From assembly GCF_000526715.1 (NCBI RefSeq), contig NZ_JAGP01000001.1:1798001-1862000 (forward strand): a DNA stretch of 64,000 bases. The letters are read 5' to 3'. Below the pieces are notes generated by a model. The model was not told the origin of the DNA. It saw nothing but the letters and a program-made list of their open reading frames with translations, and made no database searches. Positions 15,706-24,853 of the stretch are shown in pieces. This DNA is from Hydrogenovibrio kuenenii DSM 12350. Its GTDB lineage: Bacteria; Pseudomonadota; Gammaproteobacteria; Thiomicrospirales; Thiomicrospiraceae. Within the stretch, counting starts at the first letter, position 1; every line of letters starts with the position of its first letter. The position numbers were made by a program, and so were the translations under genes.

Positions 15706-17064
15706 TTAGACAGCTACGTTTTTTTGTTTGTCTTTAGTATTAGGCGGCATATTCCTCGCCATAATTTCAAGAGCAGTTTTGGCTTGTGAGGGCGCAAGGT
15801 GACCATAGTGTTGTTCAATCATCTCCGTAGACTTGTGCCCAACCAGTTTGGCTACAGAAAACAGTGGAATTCCATTTTGAACCAGCTTAGAAATAAAATG
15901 GTGTCTCAGAGAGTAAAAATTCAAACTTTCATCTAAACCACCCAGTTTTTTTATGTTTTCCCAACCCGTCAAGTGAGCTTTTTTATCCATTCTAGCGCCA
16001 GCTCTAGGACTTGGAAAAACCAAACCAGTTGAAAGATTTCCTTGTTGCTCATTCCACTTTTTCATTATTTCAATAATTTCATTTGGAAGGGGTAAATCGA
16101 TCTGTATCGGTGATTGATTTGCCTTTGTATGATGTATTGTTTTTTCTGGATATTTAACAAGTCTTCCAAAGTCCAAATTGAGCTCATCCCAAGTGAGACC
16201 AAGTAAATCTCCAGAACGCATGCCAGTGAAATAAGCAAGATAAGTAAATGGGACTATCCAGTGACAATAGGTAAGTTTTTCAAACGATGGTAAGTCAGGC
16301 TTTCCATGCTTTATGGAACTTTTTCTTCGGTTTCTAACAACTTCATTATAGGAATCAATTCCTTTAAAAAGTGAACTGACCTCTTCATCAGTCAATATTC
16401 TTCTTTTCTTTTTATTATCTGCTTCAAACGATAATGCATCAGCCTTAGATTGCTTTAAAAGGAGTGATTTTTTAGGTAACGGATTTTTAGAAATAAACTC
16501 AGCTTCTTCTGCAAGATTAAGCACAGCTTTTAATGCTTGATAAGCTTTTAGTACAGTTGCATATTTAACTTCTTTTTCACGTTTAATTTGCCAAGATTGA
16601 ATATCCTGCTTGGTGATATCTTCCATGTTCATTTCGAACAAGTGCCCGAAATTTCTTCTCAAGATTGACAACACCTCTTTTGAAGTTTCATTTCGACTAA
16701 TATGATTGGCATAATAGCCATTCACAAAGGAGCCTAGGTTCTTTTGTTCTTCCAGTTGTTTATTACGAACAGCATACTTTTTTGTTAAGCGTTTTTGTTC
16801 TAAAGGGTCAACGCCACCAGCGATGATATCTATAGCCTTTTGAGCTGCTAAGGCAGGTTTAATTTCACTGAACTTTCCAATGGTAACATCTCTTCTTTTA
16901 CCAAAATCATCTTGATATCTCAGTCTGAAAGACACCCCATTTTTCATTCTTTTTGCATAAAAACCTGTGATTTTTGTGCAATAAATCTTGTCATGGACAG
17001 AAGAACTTCTTAAAAAGTCACCAATTTTCGACTCAGTTAAGCTTGTAACCGTTGGTTTAGCCAT
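15706..17064 (-). CDS. P4-type tyrosine integrase
   Basis: 452 residues. The N-terminal part (YCTKITGFYAKRMKNGVSFRLRYQDDFGKRRDVTIGKF... AAQKAIDIIAGGVDP) is the arm-binding domain (DUF4102-like) of P4/tRNA-island integrases. A core-binding domain spans about 110-200. The catalytic set is complete: R in FTGMRSGDL, K in HHTKAN, HxxR-type YSLRHHF, GHKSTEM and the nucleophile in EQHYGHL. It lies between a tRNA-Arg fragment 98 bases beyond its 3' end and a tRNA-Pro fragment 179 bases upstream of its start, so either tRNA could be its target. It is probably responsible for at least one of the islands here. Confidence 0.92.
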   Translation of the reverse strand: MAKPTVTSLTESKIGDFLRSSSVHDKIYCTKITGFYAKRMKNGVSFRLRYQDDFGKRRDVTIGKFSEIKPALAAQKAIDIIAGGVDPLEQKRLTKKYAVRNKQLEEQKNLGSFVNGYYANHISRNETSKEVLSILRRNFGHLFEMNMEDITKQDIQSWQIKREKEVKYATVLKAYQALKAVLNLAEEAEFISKNPLPKKSLLLKQSKADALSFEADNKKKRRILTDEEVSSLFKGIDSYNEVVRNRRKSSIKHGKPDLPSFEKLTYCHWIVPFTYLAYFTGMRSGDLLGLTWDELNLDFGRLVKYPEKTIHHTKANQSPIQIDLPLPNEIIEIMKKWNEQQGNLSTGLVFPSPRAGARMDKKAHLTGWENIKKLGGLDESLNFYSLRHHFISKLVQNGIPLFSVAKLVGHKSTEMIEQHYGHLAPSQAKTALEIMARNMPPNTKDKQKNVAV

Positions 17065-17242
17065 GTTTCACCCTCCAAAAAAAGTCGCCAAAAAGTCACC
17101 ATATGTTGACTTAAAACCAGGTAAAACACAATAAAACTTTTAAAAAGGAATGTGACAAAAAACAACGTATCTTGTTGATATTATGGGTATATATACACTA
17201 CACCTATAATTTTAGCAAATTCCAATATAGATGAAGAACGGA

Positions 17243-17290
17243 ATGGGGTGGCGGGGGTCGTAGGTTCAAATCCTACTGTCCCGACCAATT
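17243..17290 (+). repeat. 3' half of tRNA-Pro(GGG), left island repeat
   Basis: 48 bases, from the anticodon loop (ATGGGGT, anticodon GGG) through the T arm GTAGGTTCAAATCCTAC to CCCGACCA plus AATT. It is repeated at 29587-29634 with one mismatch. The upstream bases do not form the tRNA 5' half. Assignment to Pro(GGG) rests on the loop and on the acceptor strand, which implies a CGGGA start as in gammaproteobacterial tRNA-Pro. Confidence 0.85.
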
Positions 17291-17554
17291 ATTTCCAATA
17301 AAATCAACGGCATACAATTACGCCTAAATTTTTAATTTACTCTCCAAAACAGCCATTCCCTGCATAAAACCAACACACCCATACAGAAAAAACCTTTACA
17401 ATTCAACCAGTTAACTCAGACTCAACCTCTACAACAAAATCCTGAGCCAAGTTTTACGTGAATACCCCCGTCTTAGCATGGCGGGAGTCTAGAGCAACGC
17501 CAAGAAATTAAATAGCTAAATATCAACAACTTACAAAACACACATACAGTTTCA

Positions 17555-17594
17555 TTTGTTCTTAGTTGCTCCTGTTTGTTCTTAGTTGTTCCTA
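17555..17594 (+). repeat. Two tandem 20-base units
   Basis: TTTGTTCTTAGTTGCTCCTG is followed directly by TTTGTTCTTAGTTGTTCCTA (two mismatches). Function unknown. Confidence 0.7.
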
Positions 17595-17657
17595 AAAATT
17601 GCTACCTTACTGAGACCTCCAAAGTAAAATATCGTACGAAAGTGCATGAAAGCATTT

Positions 17658-17994
17658 AATCGCCACTAATTTACTAGACACTTCTTAGCCATTTTATAAT
17701 GGTTAAAAACGGTATTTTTTACGGTTTCAATAGGAACAAAACCTATAAATGTCTTTTAAAAACAATGTGTTACAAAAGGTGAATGGCGCGCCCGAAGAGC
17801 TATATTTATTGAATAATAAAAAAGTCTGTGCCTTGATTCACCAAGCTTTATGGATAAAGGACATTCAAGGTTTACATACATGGAAACAAACTTATGTGAA
17901 TTGTTCGACAAATTGATAACAGTTTAGCACTGCAATACCTAAAACACTCATTACTAATGAATAGCACAAAGTGTCTGGTAAATTAGTGGCGATT
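17658..17994. mobile_element. MITE-like element with 24-base inverted ends
   Basis: The left end AATCGCCACTAATTTACTAG (then ACAC) at 17658-17681 and the right end at 17971-17994 are inverted copies with one mismatch, 337 bases apart. No transposase gene lies between, so this is a MITE or a decayed IS. No clear target duplication is seen. Related end sequences occur at 11679-11720 and 29362-29405. Confidence 0.65.
17749..17916 (+). CDS. Doubtful 55-codon ORF inside the inverted-end element
   Basis: ATG 17749 to TGA 17914-17916; the peptide begins MSFKNNVLQKVNGAPEELY. AGGAAC lies upstream but with wide spacing. It may be a remnant of a transposase or a chance frame. It contains GGCGCGCCCGAAG, resembling the 3' end of the tRNA-Arg fragment. 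Confidence 0.2.
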   Translation: MSFKNNVLQKVNGAPEELYLLNNKKVCALIHQALWIKDIQGLHTWKQTYVNCSTN

Positions 17995-18059
17995 CACTGG
18001 TTAAATTGTTCTAAAGATGTGGTCACTTTTACGTGACGTGACCACTACAGTTTGCTTCA

Positions 18060-19067
18060 TTAATTTTTTGAATCACTTGGCTTATAGAGTCGTTCGGGTG
18101 CGGGAAAACCACAGCTGGTTCCATCTTTAACTCGAACAGCATCATCCCATGGCAGATTGTAGATTCCTTTGGTTATATCTGTCATGTAAGTATAGGGGCA
18201 ATCGGTTGCTCCGCCTTTTACGGCCACATATCCTCTATGGCCAAATTGGTAAATATTATTTTCAACTCCCCATGTAATTCTAGCTTCGTCAACTAAATCT
18301 GGTCGAACTTCTGCTGTAATAATTTCATCAGGTATGCTGTTTCCTTCAACGATTGAGGAACCATCAAAGTTAACAATCATGCCCTCGCCCATGGAGTTAA
18401 AAGTGTCATCTGAACCCGCAAGACAAACACTGGCGGTGACCATTAGATTGCAGAATGCATTGGCTTGATTGGTGATTTTCCAGCTGTGTTTGATAGGTGC
18501 GGTATAACCTGCCGTGCGAAGCATGACATTTGCGCCTTTGTAGGCGCATTCTCTAGCCATTTCAGGAAACATGCCATCGTGACAGATAATTAGAGCCAGT
18601 TTTGAACCATTGGGTCCGTCACAAACAGGAATACCTAGATCACCAGGCTCCCAGGGTTCAACCGGAACCCATGGGTGAAGTTTGCGATAAAAGAGTTTTA
18701 CTTCACCGCTGTCATCAATGATTAAGCCTGTGTTGTAGGGGTTGCCGTTAGGGTTGTATTCCATAATTGAAAAACAGCCCCATATTTTATTTTCACGACA
18801 AGCGCTTTGAAAGGCTTGTACTTCTGGACCATCGCGATGACACATAATTTCATCGCTGATATCCATTGAAAGTCCATGTAAGCAATATTCTGGAAACACA
18901 ACCAAATCCATTCTAGGCATTCGATTTCTTGCTTTACTGACCAATTCACAGACTTTTTGCGTTTCGTTTGCAAGGTCATTAGGTGTTTTAACGTTGGGGA
19001 GTTGTTTTTGAACGAGTCCAATTACAATTCCTTTGTCCGATTTATTAAGGCCGCCAAGTCCACTCAT
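18060..19067 (-). CDS. amiF: Formamidase
   Basis: 335 residues of the nitrilase superfamily, closest in my knowledge to Helicobacter AmiF (334 residues). It hydrolyses formamide to formate and ammonia. The catalytic triad is visible as E60 (FPEY), K129 (FYRKL) and C162 (IICHDGM). AmiF-type signatures include FSIMEYNPNGNPYNT, PWEPGDLGIPVCDGP and NIYQFGHRGYVAVKGG. The start ATG at 19067 follows AAGGAGATCAACCC. It is the last gene of the minus-strand metabolic cluster, after an alpha/beta hydrolase and a CodB-like permease. This points to formamide being released from an imported nitrogen compound. Confidence 0.92.
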   Translation of the reverse strand: MSGLGGLNKSDKGIVIGLVQKQLPNVKTPNDLANETQKVCELVSKARNRMPRMDLVVFPEYCLHGLSMDISDEIMCHRDGPEVQAFQSACRENKIWGCFSIMEYNPNGNPYNTGLIIDDSGEVKLFYRKLHPWVPVEPWEPGDLGIPVCDGPNGSKLALIICHDGMFPEMARECAYKGANVMLRTAGYTAPIKHSWKITNQANAFCNLMVTASVCLAGSDDTFNSMGEGMIVNFDGSSIVEGNSIPDEIITAEVRPDLVDEARITWGVENNIYQFGHRGYVAVKGGATDCPYTYMTDITKGIYNLPWDDAVRVKDGTSCGFPAPERLYKPSDSKN

Positions 19068-19105
19068 GGGTTGATCTCCTTGTAAATTTTTGAATTGTGC
19101 TTAGA

Positions 19106-19129
19106 AAGGGTGATTGAAAAATCACCCTT
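19106..19129. terminator. Hairpin between alpha/beta hydrolase gene and amiF
   Basis: AAGGGTGATT-GAAA-AATCACCCTT is a perfect 10-bp stem with a 4-base loop. There is no long T tract, so it may be an mRNA processing or stabilising stem, or a partial attenuator, rather than a full terminator. Confidence 0.5.
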
Positions 19130-19140
19130 GAGAAGTCAGA

Positions 19141-20154
19141 TTAACTCGCTAAAAGCTCTTTTAGCGCATCATCTATAAATGTAACATCTACACTGTTCAG
19201 CCCAGGGCCACCAGCGAAATGTCCCCAAACAGATGGGATTGGACGGAACTCAGCATTTGGCATTTTGCTAACTTCATACTCGTTATCTTCCGGAGGGAAG
19301 TATAAGTCAGTCGCACCAGGCATTACAATCGCCTTAGCCGTGATTGACCCCAAGGCTTTTTCAAAATCGCCTTCGTATATTGGGTTAGCACTGATGTCTC
19401 CATATTGCCATGTCCATAACATAGCCAATAGGTTGTTGGCATCACGATCCAAAAAGAATCCTTCCCAGAAGGCAACTAAGAAGTCTTCTAGCGATGAGTA
19501 GCCAAGCACTTTATATAACTCTTGACGATAGAATGGTTGAGAGAATCCCCAGCCTGCATAAACACGAGCCATTGCTCTAAGCCCTTTCGTTGGTGGTTTT
19601 TCATACCACCCATGTTCAAAAGCAGAATCAGCAGTTAGAGCAGACTTCACCCCTTCAAGAAAGACGAAGTTGTGTGGAGATGTTTTCGCAGAGCCACAGA
19701 AAGGCGCAATGCGTTCAACCATATCTGGGTATTGCGCACCCCATTGATAGGTTTGTTGAGCGCCCATTGACCAACCAGTAACAAGTGCAATTTTTCCAAT
19801 TCCAAATAACTCCGTAACCAACTTGTGCTGAGCGGTTACGTTATCAAATAGAGTTGTACCAGGGAAACGCGCCTTGTCGTAAGGTACTGGCATATTGCTC
19901 GGTGATGAAGACAGACCGTTGCCCAACATGTTGGGAATGATAATAAAGTATTTGTCTGGGTCTAAGGCCATGCCAGAGCCAATTAGCCACTCATTATCAT
20001 AGTGTTGTCCAGAATACCAAGTCGGATAAACGATGACATTGTCTTTAGCATCGTTTAACGTTCCAAACGTTTTGTATGCCAGCTTGGCATCTCTTAGAGT
20101 TGCCCCGCCTTGAATTACAAAGTCACCTAAGTTAAAAAATTTATAGTCTTGCAT
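19141..20154 (-). CDS. MetX-like alpha/beta fold hydrolase
   Basis: 337 residues related to homoserine acetyltransferase-like alpha/beta hydrolases. The nucleophile elbow is GWSMGAQQ (serine), the acid is in PGATDLYFPPEDN, and the histidine is in WGHFAGGPG. The N-terminal phrase LNDAKDNVIVYPTWYSGQHYDNEWLIGSGMALDPDKYFIIIPN is typical. The homoserine-binding features of true MetX are not obvious, so a hydrolase role is more likely. It lies between codB-like and amiF genes, 38 and 73 bases away, so it may cleave the imported compound and feed formamide to AmiF. This role is inferred. Confidence 0.8.
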   Translation of the reverse strand: MQDYKFFNLGDFVIQGGATLRDAKLAYKTFGTLNDAKDNVIVYPTWYSGQHYDNEWLIGSGMALDPDKYFIIIPNMLGNGLSSSPSNMPVPYDKARFPGTTLFDNVTAQHKLVTELFGIGKIALVTGWSMGAQQTYQWGAQYPDMVERIAPFCGSAKTSPHNFVFLEGVKSALTADSAFEHGWYEKPPTKGLRAMARVYAGWGFSQPFYRQELYKVLGYSSLEDFLVAFWEGFFLDRDANNLLAMLWTWQYGDISANPIYEGDFEKALGSITAKAIVMPGATDLYFPPEDNEYEVSKMPNAEFRPIPSVWGHFAGGPGLNSVDVTFIDDALKELLAS

Positions 20155-20192
20155 AATGATAAGTCTCCAAATTATTGCGTTAAATTCGTTTA

Positions 20193-21524
20193 TTACTTTT
20201 TCGTTGAAAGGCTTGAATCACTGCTTCGCGCCATAATTGCCAAGTAAGCCAATCCACCAATCACCGCTGAAGAAACAGCCGTAGATAATCCTGGGAAAGA
20301 TTTTTCAACAATAAACGCCGCAACTGAACCAATTGCCCAAGCAATAAATGCTTTCGGACGCCAGTCAGAATCAATTTCAGAATTTTTTCGTAACAAATAT
20401 TGGTCAACCAAAATGATGGCACCAATAGGAGGAACGATAATGCCCAGTAAACTTAACCATTGGATGAAGAACGCCCAAACGTTGGTAGCAGCAACAACGA
20501 TACCGATAGCACCAAGAACGATAGCTAACAAACGCATATGGCTTCCTAGAATTCTCGACCAGCCTGTTGCCGCGTTATAAAGACAATGTGAGCAAACAGA
20601 ACCTAGGTTTAAAAGTAGAAAAATAAAGGCAACAACGGCTAACCAACCGACGTTTTGTGCAACCATATAGCCAAACATATTATCTGAACCAAATGGGTTT
20701 GCATCAGGAACTGCCAATGCCGCTGTCATCACTCCACCCACGAGCATTGCAATCATGTTTGCAAATGGAAATGCGCTAAAAGTTGCGACAAGAGAGCTTT
20801 TTGAGTCTTTAGCCCAGCGATTGAAGTCTCCCGTTACGGTTCCTGCATCAACAAACAGTGCGATAACCATGGTAAGGCCAATGCCAAACGCCATAGGAAC
20901 ATCAGGGTGATTACCAGGATAAGCTACGATTTTCGCCCATGTCGTCGTGCTAGCAGCATCAAAAGCGACCCATAATCCAAGAATGACGAAAAGCGGTGCC
21001 GAAATCATTCCTATCCAATGAAGGCCACGAACCCCTAAAAAGGTAATTGAGATATACAAAACACCTGCAATGATGGTCATCATCACATAGTTAATTTCAT
21101 AAGCGCTGTGTATCAATGCCCCTGTAATCCCTGTCTGTACAGCAAACCAACCCAAAAGCAATGTTGACAAGAGCCCCGAAGCCAGTACATAACCTTTTTT
21201 ACCAAAAACAATACTGGCTAAAAGTGCAAAGTTATACCCTTTTTTAGTTCCGATAAGCCCTAAGCCACCTACATACAAAAACATGAGTAGATTACCAATA
21301 ATCATCGCCCATAGTGCATCAACAAATCCCATACCCATTACAAGTAATGAGCCTGTCATAGCACCAGTGATAATCATCGGAAATCCAACCCAAACCATAC
21401 TGACCGAGAACATGCTTCGTCTTGCTTTCGCAGGTACGGCACAATGTTCATATTCTTCTCCGAGGACGTGGTCGACCTCTCCTTCTATATGCTCAATAGC
21501 AGTTTCATGTTTTGAACCTGGCAT
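20193..21524 (-). CDS. NCS1-family cytosine/purine permease (CodB-like)
   Basis: 443 residues with about 12 membrane segments. The N-terminal cytoplasmic stretch ends VPAKARRSMFSVSMVWVGFPMIITGA, and KKGYNFALLASIVFGKKGY, DAGTVTGDFNRWAKD and SVCSHCLYNAATGWSRIL match CodB-type nucleobase:cation symporters. Members import cytosine, hydantoins, allantoin or related heterocycles. The substrate here is unknown; the neighbouring formamidase argues for a nitrogen-rich compound. It heads the codB-hydrolase-amiF transcript, with a 352-base upstream gap likely holding its promoter. AAGGAGATAAAGGT precedes the ATG. Confidence 0.88.
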   Translation of the reverse strand: MPGSKHETAIEHIEGEVDHVLGEEYEHCAVPAKARRSMFSVSMVWVGFPMIITGAMTGSLLVMGMGFVDALWAMIIGNLLMFLYVGGLGLIGTKKGYNFALLASIVFGKKGYVLASGLLSTLLLGWFAVQTGITGALIHSAYEINYVMMTIIAGVLYISITFLGVRGLHWIGMISAPLFVILGLWVAFDAASTTTWAKIVAYPGNHPDVPMAFGIGLTMVIALFVDAGTVTGDFNRWAKDSKSSLVATFSAFPFANMIAMLVGGVMTAALAVPDANPFGSDNMFGYMVAQNVGWLAVVAFIFLLLNLGSVCSHCLYNAATGWSRILGSHMRLLAIVLGAIGIVVAATNVWAFFIQWLSLLGIIVPPIGAIILVDQYLLRKNSEIDSDWRPKAFIAWAIGSVAAFIVEKSFPGLSTAVSSAVIGGLAYLAIMARSSDSSLSTKK

Positions 21525-21876
21525 ACCTTTATCTCCTTAAAGAAATCACATTTATTACTTTGGTTTTTAAAACCACATAAAGAAAAAGAACCGCCATTGG
21601 TTATACAAAACACCTTTCAATGCGTTACTACTTTGTAACTAAATGAGTTTTTTATGTGTACTTACTGACTAGTTAACAATTCAAACGATAAGAACGCTAT
21701 CGGTATCACTATTCACTAAAATTTTTATCGATACTTACTACAAATTACACACAACACCACTTGGTGAAGTTTGTGATTTAACTGACTACTTCGAGTCATC
21801 AAAACTGAAAAAACTCTGTTTATCGAGAACTAAAATAATTAAACTCCTCCTACTCAAAAAACAAACACATATGCAT
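21525..21876. promoter_or_regulatory. Upstream region of codB-like gene
   Basis: 352 non-coding bases between the TSUP gene end and the permease start. A CACCA-CT-TGGTG inverted repeat lies at 21755-21766. No sigma-54 (GG-N10-GC) element was found on the minus strand. It probably carries the promoter of the codB-hydrolase-amiF unit. Confidence 0.4.
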
Positions 21877-22689
21877 TTAGAGTCCAACGGACTGCAAAAA
21901 CATTTTTATACTGACCAAAAAAAGCATTACCGCAAAAACTTTTTTTAATGCCGTTGCATTTAATTTTTGTGCAAGTCGAACCCCAACCGGAGCAAACAAA
22001 ACGGTTAATGGAACAATGGTTAAAAAACTAGGGAAATTAACAAAGCCATATGTTCCGACTGGGCTACCCACTGGAGTGGTTCCGAGAAATAACATAATTA
22101 ACGACCCCGGTAAGGCAATAATTAATCCAAATGCTGACGCTGTACCAACGGCTCTATGCATCACGAAATTGAACTTCGATAAAGTGGGAACCCCTAAAGT
22201 TCCTCCACCAATGCCAATCATCACTGGCAAAAAACCAAGCAAACTGGCAATGATTTTTTGTGTTTTTGGACTCGGTAACTTTACCTGACCGCTTTGCTTT
22301 TTATTCAGTAGCATTTTTACTGAAACCCCGCCAGCGATTAACGCGAACAGCATCACAAATAATGCGCTATTAATTTTAGAGGTTAATGCTGCCCCCAAAA
22401 TGACCCCTAAACAAATCCACAGCCACCATTGCCGAATCAAGTTCCAATCCACATTTCCTCTAAGGTTGTGTGCGCGTATCGAGCTAATCGATGTTGGCAC
22501 AATAGTAGCCAACGATGTTCCTGTTGCGAGGCTCATCGCCTCAACACTTCCCATACCTAGAGACTGAAACACAAAATAGAGTACTGGGACAATAACGATA
22601 CCGCCTCCAACACCTAATAAACCGGCCAATATCCCAGAGGCTGCTCCAGTTATTACCAGTGCTAAAAATAATTCCGAATATTCAACCAT
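21877..22689 (-). CDS. TSUP-family (TauE/SafE) anion exporter/permease
   Basis: 270 residues with about 8 membrane segments and the family motif GLLGVGGGIVIVPVLYF in the first helix pair, repeated in degenerate form as GIGGGTLGVPTL in the second half. TSUP proteins move sulfite, sulfoacetate or other organic anions. It starts 1 base after the stop of the gamma-glutamyltransferase-like gene and is co-transcribed with it. It may export an acidic end product of the pathway such as oxamate or a sulfonate; this is a guess. Confidence 0.85.
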   Translation of the reverse strand: MVEYSELFLALVITGAASGILAGLLGVGGGIVIVPVLYFVFQSLGMGSVEAMSLATGTSLATIVPTSISSIRAHNLRGNVDWNLIRQWWLWICLGVILGAALTSKINSALFVMLFALIAGGVSVKMLLNKKQSGQVKLPSPKTQKIIASLLGFLPVMIGIGGGTLGVPTLSKFNFVMHRAVGTASAFGLIIALPGSLIMLFLGTTPVGSPVGTYGFVNFPSFLTIVPLTVLFAPVGVRLAQKLNATALKKVFAVMLFLVSIKMFLQSVGL

Positions 22690-22690
22690 T

Positions 22691-24265
22691 TCAAATATTC
22701 ACGCTATATGATTGGCCGTCACTTCTAGGATCTGAAGCGGCTTCAATGTCTCCGGAAACATCCAACACCAGCATGCCCGCATGCCCCATCATTTCGGAAT
22801 AATCTGCAACGCTCTCAACATCATGGCCTTTTGCCTGAAAAGCATCGTCCAATCTTTCATACAGTGATTTCTCAAGTTTGAGGTTATTTTGAGAATTTCC
22901 CCACGTTCGCCCAAGTAACCATCTTGGTTCGGCCACTGCTGCCTTAGGAGATAATCCATCATAAACATAACGGCTCAAAATAGCTGCTTGGGTTTGAGGC
23001 TGACCTTCTCCCCCCATCGTGCCATATACCATTCTGCGGCCATCGTTAAACTGACACATCGCAGGATTCAAGGTATGAAAGGGTTTCAATTTAGGTGACA
23101 ACGCATTTAGGTTCGACGCATCCAAACTGAAGCCGACACCTCGATTGTTCCACACCAATCCATATTCAGGAACGGTAACACCGCTTCCAAACTCCCAATA
23201 AAGACTCTGGATATAACTGACCATCACACCATGTTGGTCAATAGCTCCCATCCAAACTGTGTCGCCAGGTTGTGCAACATAAGGCCAAGGTAAGGCATTC
23301 TCTGCGTTCACTTTTTGGCTCAACTCGCTTAAAAAATCATCAGTCAGATAGTTAGGCAAGCTGTCCGGCAATCTCTGTGGATCGGTTATCAACTGGTCAC
23401 GCAGCATAAAAGCTTGTTTGGTGCACTCAATCAGGTGATGAATTTTTTGCTCTTCATTCCAATCAGTTTGGTAAAGCCGATCATAGAGTCCGATAATAAT
23501 TAATGAGGCCAAACCCTGAGTCGGTGCCCCGAGGTTATAGAGTGTGCCAAAAGAAGTCTCACAAGTAAGCACTTCCATTGTGTCGGCTCGGTAATCGTGC
23601 AAATCCTTTAAACAAACAGGGCTACCTGCTGTTTTGAGTGCCATAGCAATGTTGTCTGCAACTTCACCTTGATAAAAATCTAACAATCCATTTTTCGCGA
23701 GTTTTTTCAATAAGCGAGCCTGCCCAGGCTGCTTAAAAATTTGCCCTTTTTTCAAAGGCTGTCGATCATTCAGAAACGCTTCTTCATAACCAATCACACA
23801 AAGTAATTCTGACAATTTGCTATCAGAAGCTTGGGCTAGCGTTTCTGTAACCTCGATACCTTGTTCGGCAAACCGAACAGCCTCTTCAAATAGCTGTTCA
23901 AGGTTTGCCTGCGTACCTATGTTTTCGGTTGCCCAAGCCAATGCATGATGCCAACCTGAAACCGCACCAGCAACAGTCAATGCCGCTCTTCCACCTCGGC
24001 TAGGAAGTTGATTTTCATCTTTATAGAAATCGAGTGTTGCTGCTTGAGCAGAACAACCCGAAGCATCTATCGCATAAGGCGCTTCTCCCGGCTTCTGAAT
24101 CAACCAAAAGCCATCTCCACCCATGCCAGTCATATGGGGATAAAGTACAGAAATACTTGCAGCGGCAGCGACCATCGCTTCAACTGCCGATCCACCTTGC
24201 TGTAGAATCTTTAAACCTGTTTGACTGGCTAAATCATGCGGTGCTGTAAATGCGACTTGAACCAC
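22691..24265 (-). CDS. Gamma-glutamyltransferase-family amidohydrolase (HpxW-like)
   Basis: 524 residues of the Ntn-hydrolase GGT family. N-terminal signature TAPHDLASQTGLKILQQGGSAVEAMVAAAA and HMTGMGGDGFW. The self-processing/nucleophile threonine is in PGDTVWMGAIDQHGVMVSY, and GSGVTVPEYGLVWNNRG and YGTMGGEGQPQTQ follow. No signal peptide is present, so it is cytoplasmic, unlike Ggt. VYPHMTG(M/L)GGDGFWLI resembles oxamate amidohydrolase HpxW and related proteins, which release ammonia from oxamate. In this island it sits with RidA, an SDR and an ABC importer. Substrate uncertain; glutathione breakdown seems less likely. Confidence 0.8.
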   Translation of the reverse strand: MVQVAFTAPHDLASQTGLKILQQGGSAVEAMVAAAASISVLYPHMTGMGGDGFWLIQKPGEAPYAIDASGCSAQAATLDFYKDENQLPSRGGRAALTVAGAVSGWHHALAWATENIGTQANLEQLFEEAVRFAEQGIEVTETLAQASDSKLSELLCVIGYEEAFLNDRQPLKKGQIFKQPGQARLLKKLAKNGLLDFYQGEVADNIAMALKTAGSPVCLKDLHDYRADTMEVLTCETSFGTLYNLGAPTQGLASLIIIGLYDRLYQTDWNEEQKIHHLIECTKQAFMLRDQLITDPQRLPDSLPNYLTDDFLSELSQKVNAENALPWPYVAQPGDTVWMGAIDQHGVMVSYIQSLYWEFGSGVTVPEYGLVWNNRGVGFSLDASNLNALSPKLKPFHTLNPAMCQFNDGRRMVYGTMGGEGQPQTQAAILSRYVYDGLSPKAAVAEPRWLLGRTWGNSQNNLKLEKSLYERLDDAFQAKGHDVESVADYSEMMGHAGMLVLDVSGDIEAASDPRSDGQSYSVNI

Positions 24266-24413
24266 TATTATTCCTTATTGATTAGTTTGCAAAAGCACCT
24301 AAACAACTTCTTTTCTTTAGCCGAGCGTTAATAAGCCAAAGTTAACTTCATACTTAAAACCTATCTAAAATAGGATTTCCCTAGCACTACTTTTTCTTGT
24401 AACCGCAGACAAA

Positions 24414-24809
24414 TTAATTTTTTCGAACCATCAAATCGATTTCAACCAATGCCTGACAAGCCAACCCCGTTACGCCCACACAAGTTCTTGCTGGCAGCTT
24501 CCCTTCCGGAAAATAGCTTTTATAAACCTGATTCATCAAAGCATAATCTCTCTCAAATTCTGTGATGTATACTCGTGAATTGACCACTCTATCAAGCCCA
24601 AGTCCTAGCCCATTTAAAACAATGACAAGGTTATCCATAACCCTACGTGTTTGCGCCTCAATACCTTCTGGTAAAGGCGCCTCGGGGTCATCTGGAAATG
24701 TTGGCATTTGCCCCGTGATCATAACCCAACCATCTACTTCTACCGCATGACTAAACGGAGCCACGGGCGTAGGTGCTTCCTTAACCATATGAAATATCAA
24801 TTCACTCAT
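24414..24809 (-). CDS. RidA/YjgF/UK114-family protein
   Basis: 131 residues from ATG 24809 (GGAGAAAGAA in front). An upstream TTG start is unlikely because it would consume the ribosome site. Family signatures: VMITGQMP (around residue 32), RRVMDNLVIVLNGLGLGLDRVVNSRVYITE, and the conserved arginine and C-terminal ARTCVGVTGLACQALVEID. RidA members deaminate enamine/imine intermediates, and some (RutC) act in pyrimidine catabolism. Located between the ABC ATPase and GGT-like genes, it probably clears a reactive intermediate of the island pathway. Confidence 0.9.
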   Translation of the reverse strand: MSELIFHMVKEAPTPVAPFSHAVEVDGWVMITGQMPTFPDDPEAPLPEGIEAQTRRVMDNLVIVLNGLGLGLDRVVNSRVYITEFERDYALMNQVYKSYFPEGKLPARTCVGVTGLACQALVEIDLMVRKN

Positions 24810-24853
24810 TTCTTTCTCCAAATACTTTGTAAACTTAAATTAATTTAAAGCGA

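Larger units (their letters stand above)
17065..18059. other. 995-base gap: att repeat, tandem repeat and inverted-end element
   Basis: No convincing protein gene. It contains the left tRNA-Pro repeat (17243-17290), a 2 x 20-base tandem repeat (17555-17594), an element with 24-base inverted ends (17658-17994) with a doubtful 55-codon frame inside, and a short GTGGTCAC...GTGACCAC inverted repeat at 18017-18048 near the amiF 3' end. Confidence 0.6.

Noticed and set aside
17243-17290. Functional tRNA-Pro gene
   Set aside because: Only the 3' half from the anticodon loop is present here and at 29587.
17782-17798. GGCGCGCCCGAAGAG resembling the 3' end of the tRNA-Arg fragments
   Set aside because: Only about 13-15 matching bases, no T-arm; too short to call a third att copy.
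22691-24265. Classical periplasmic gamma-glutamyltranspeptidase (Ggt)
   Set aside because: No signal peptide and closer in motif wording to HpxW-type amidohydrolases; neighbours point to nitrogen-compound breakdown.
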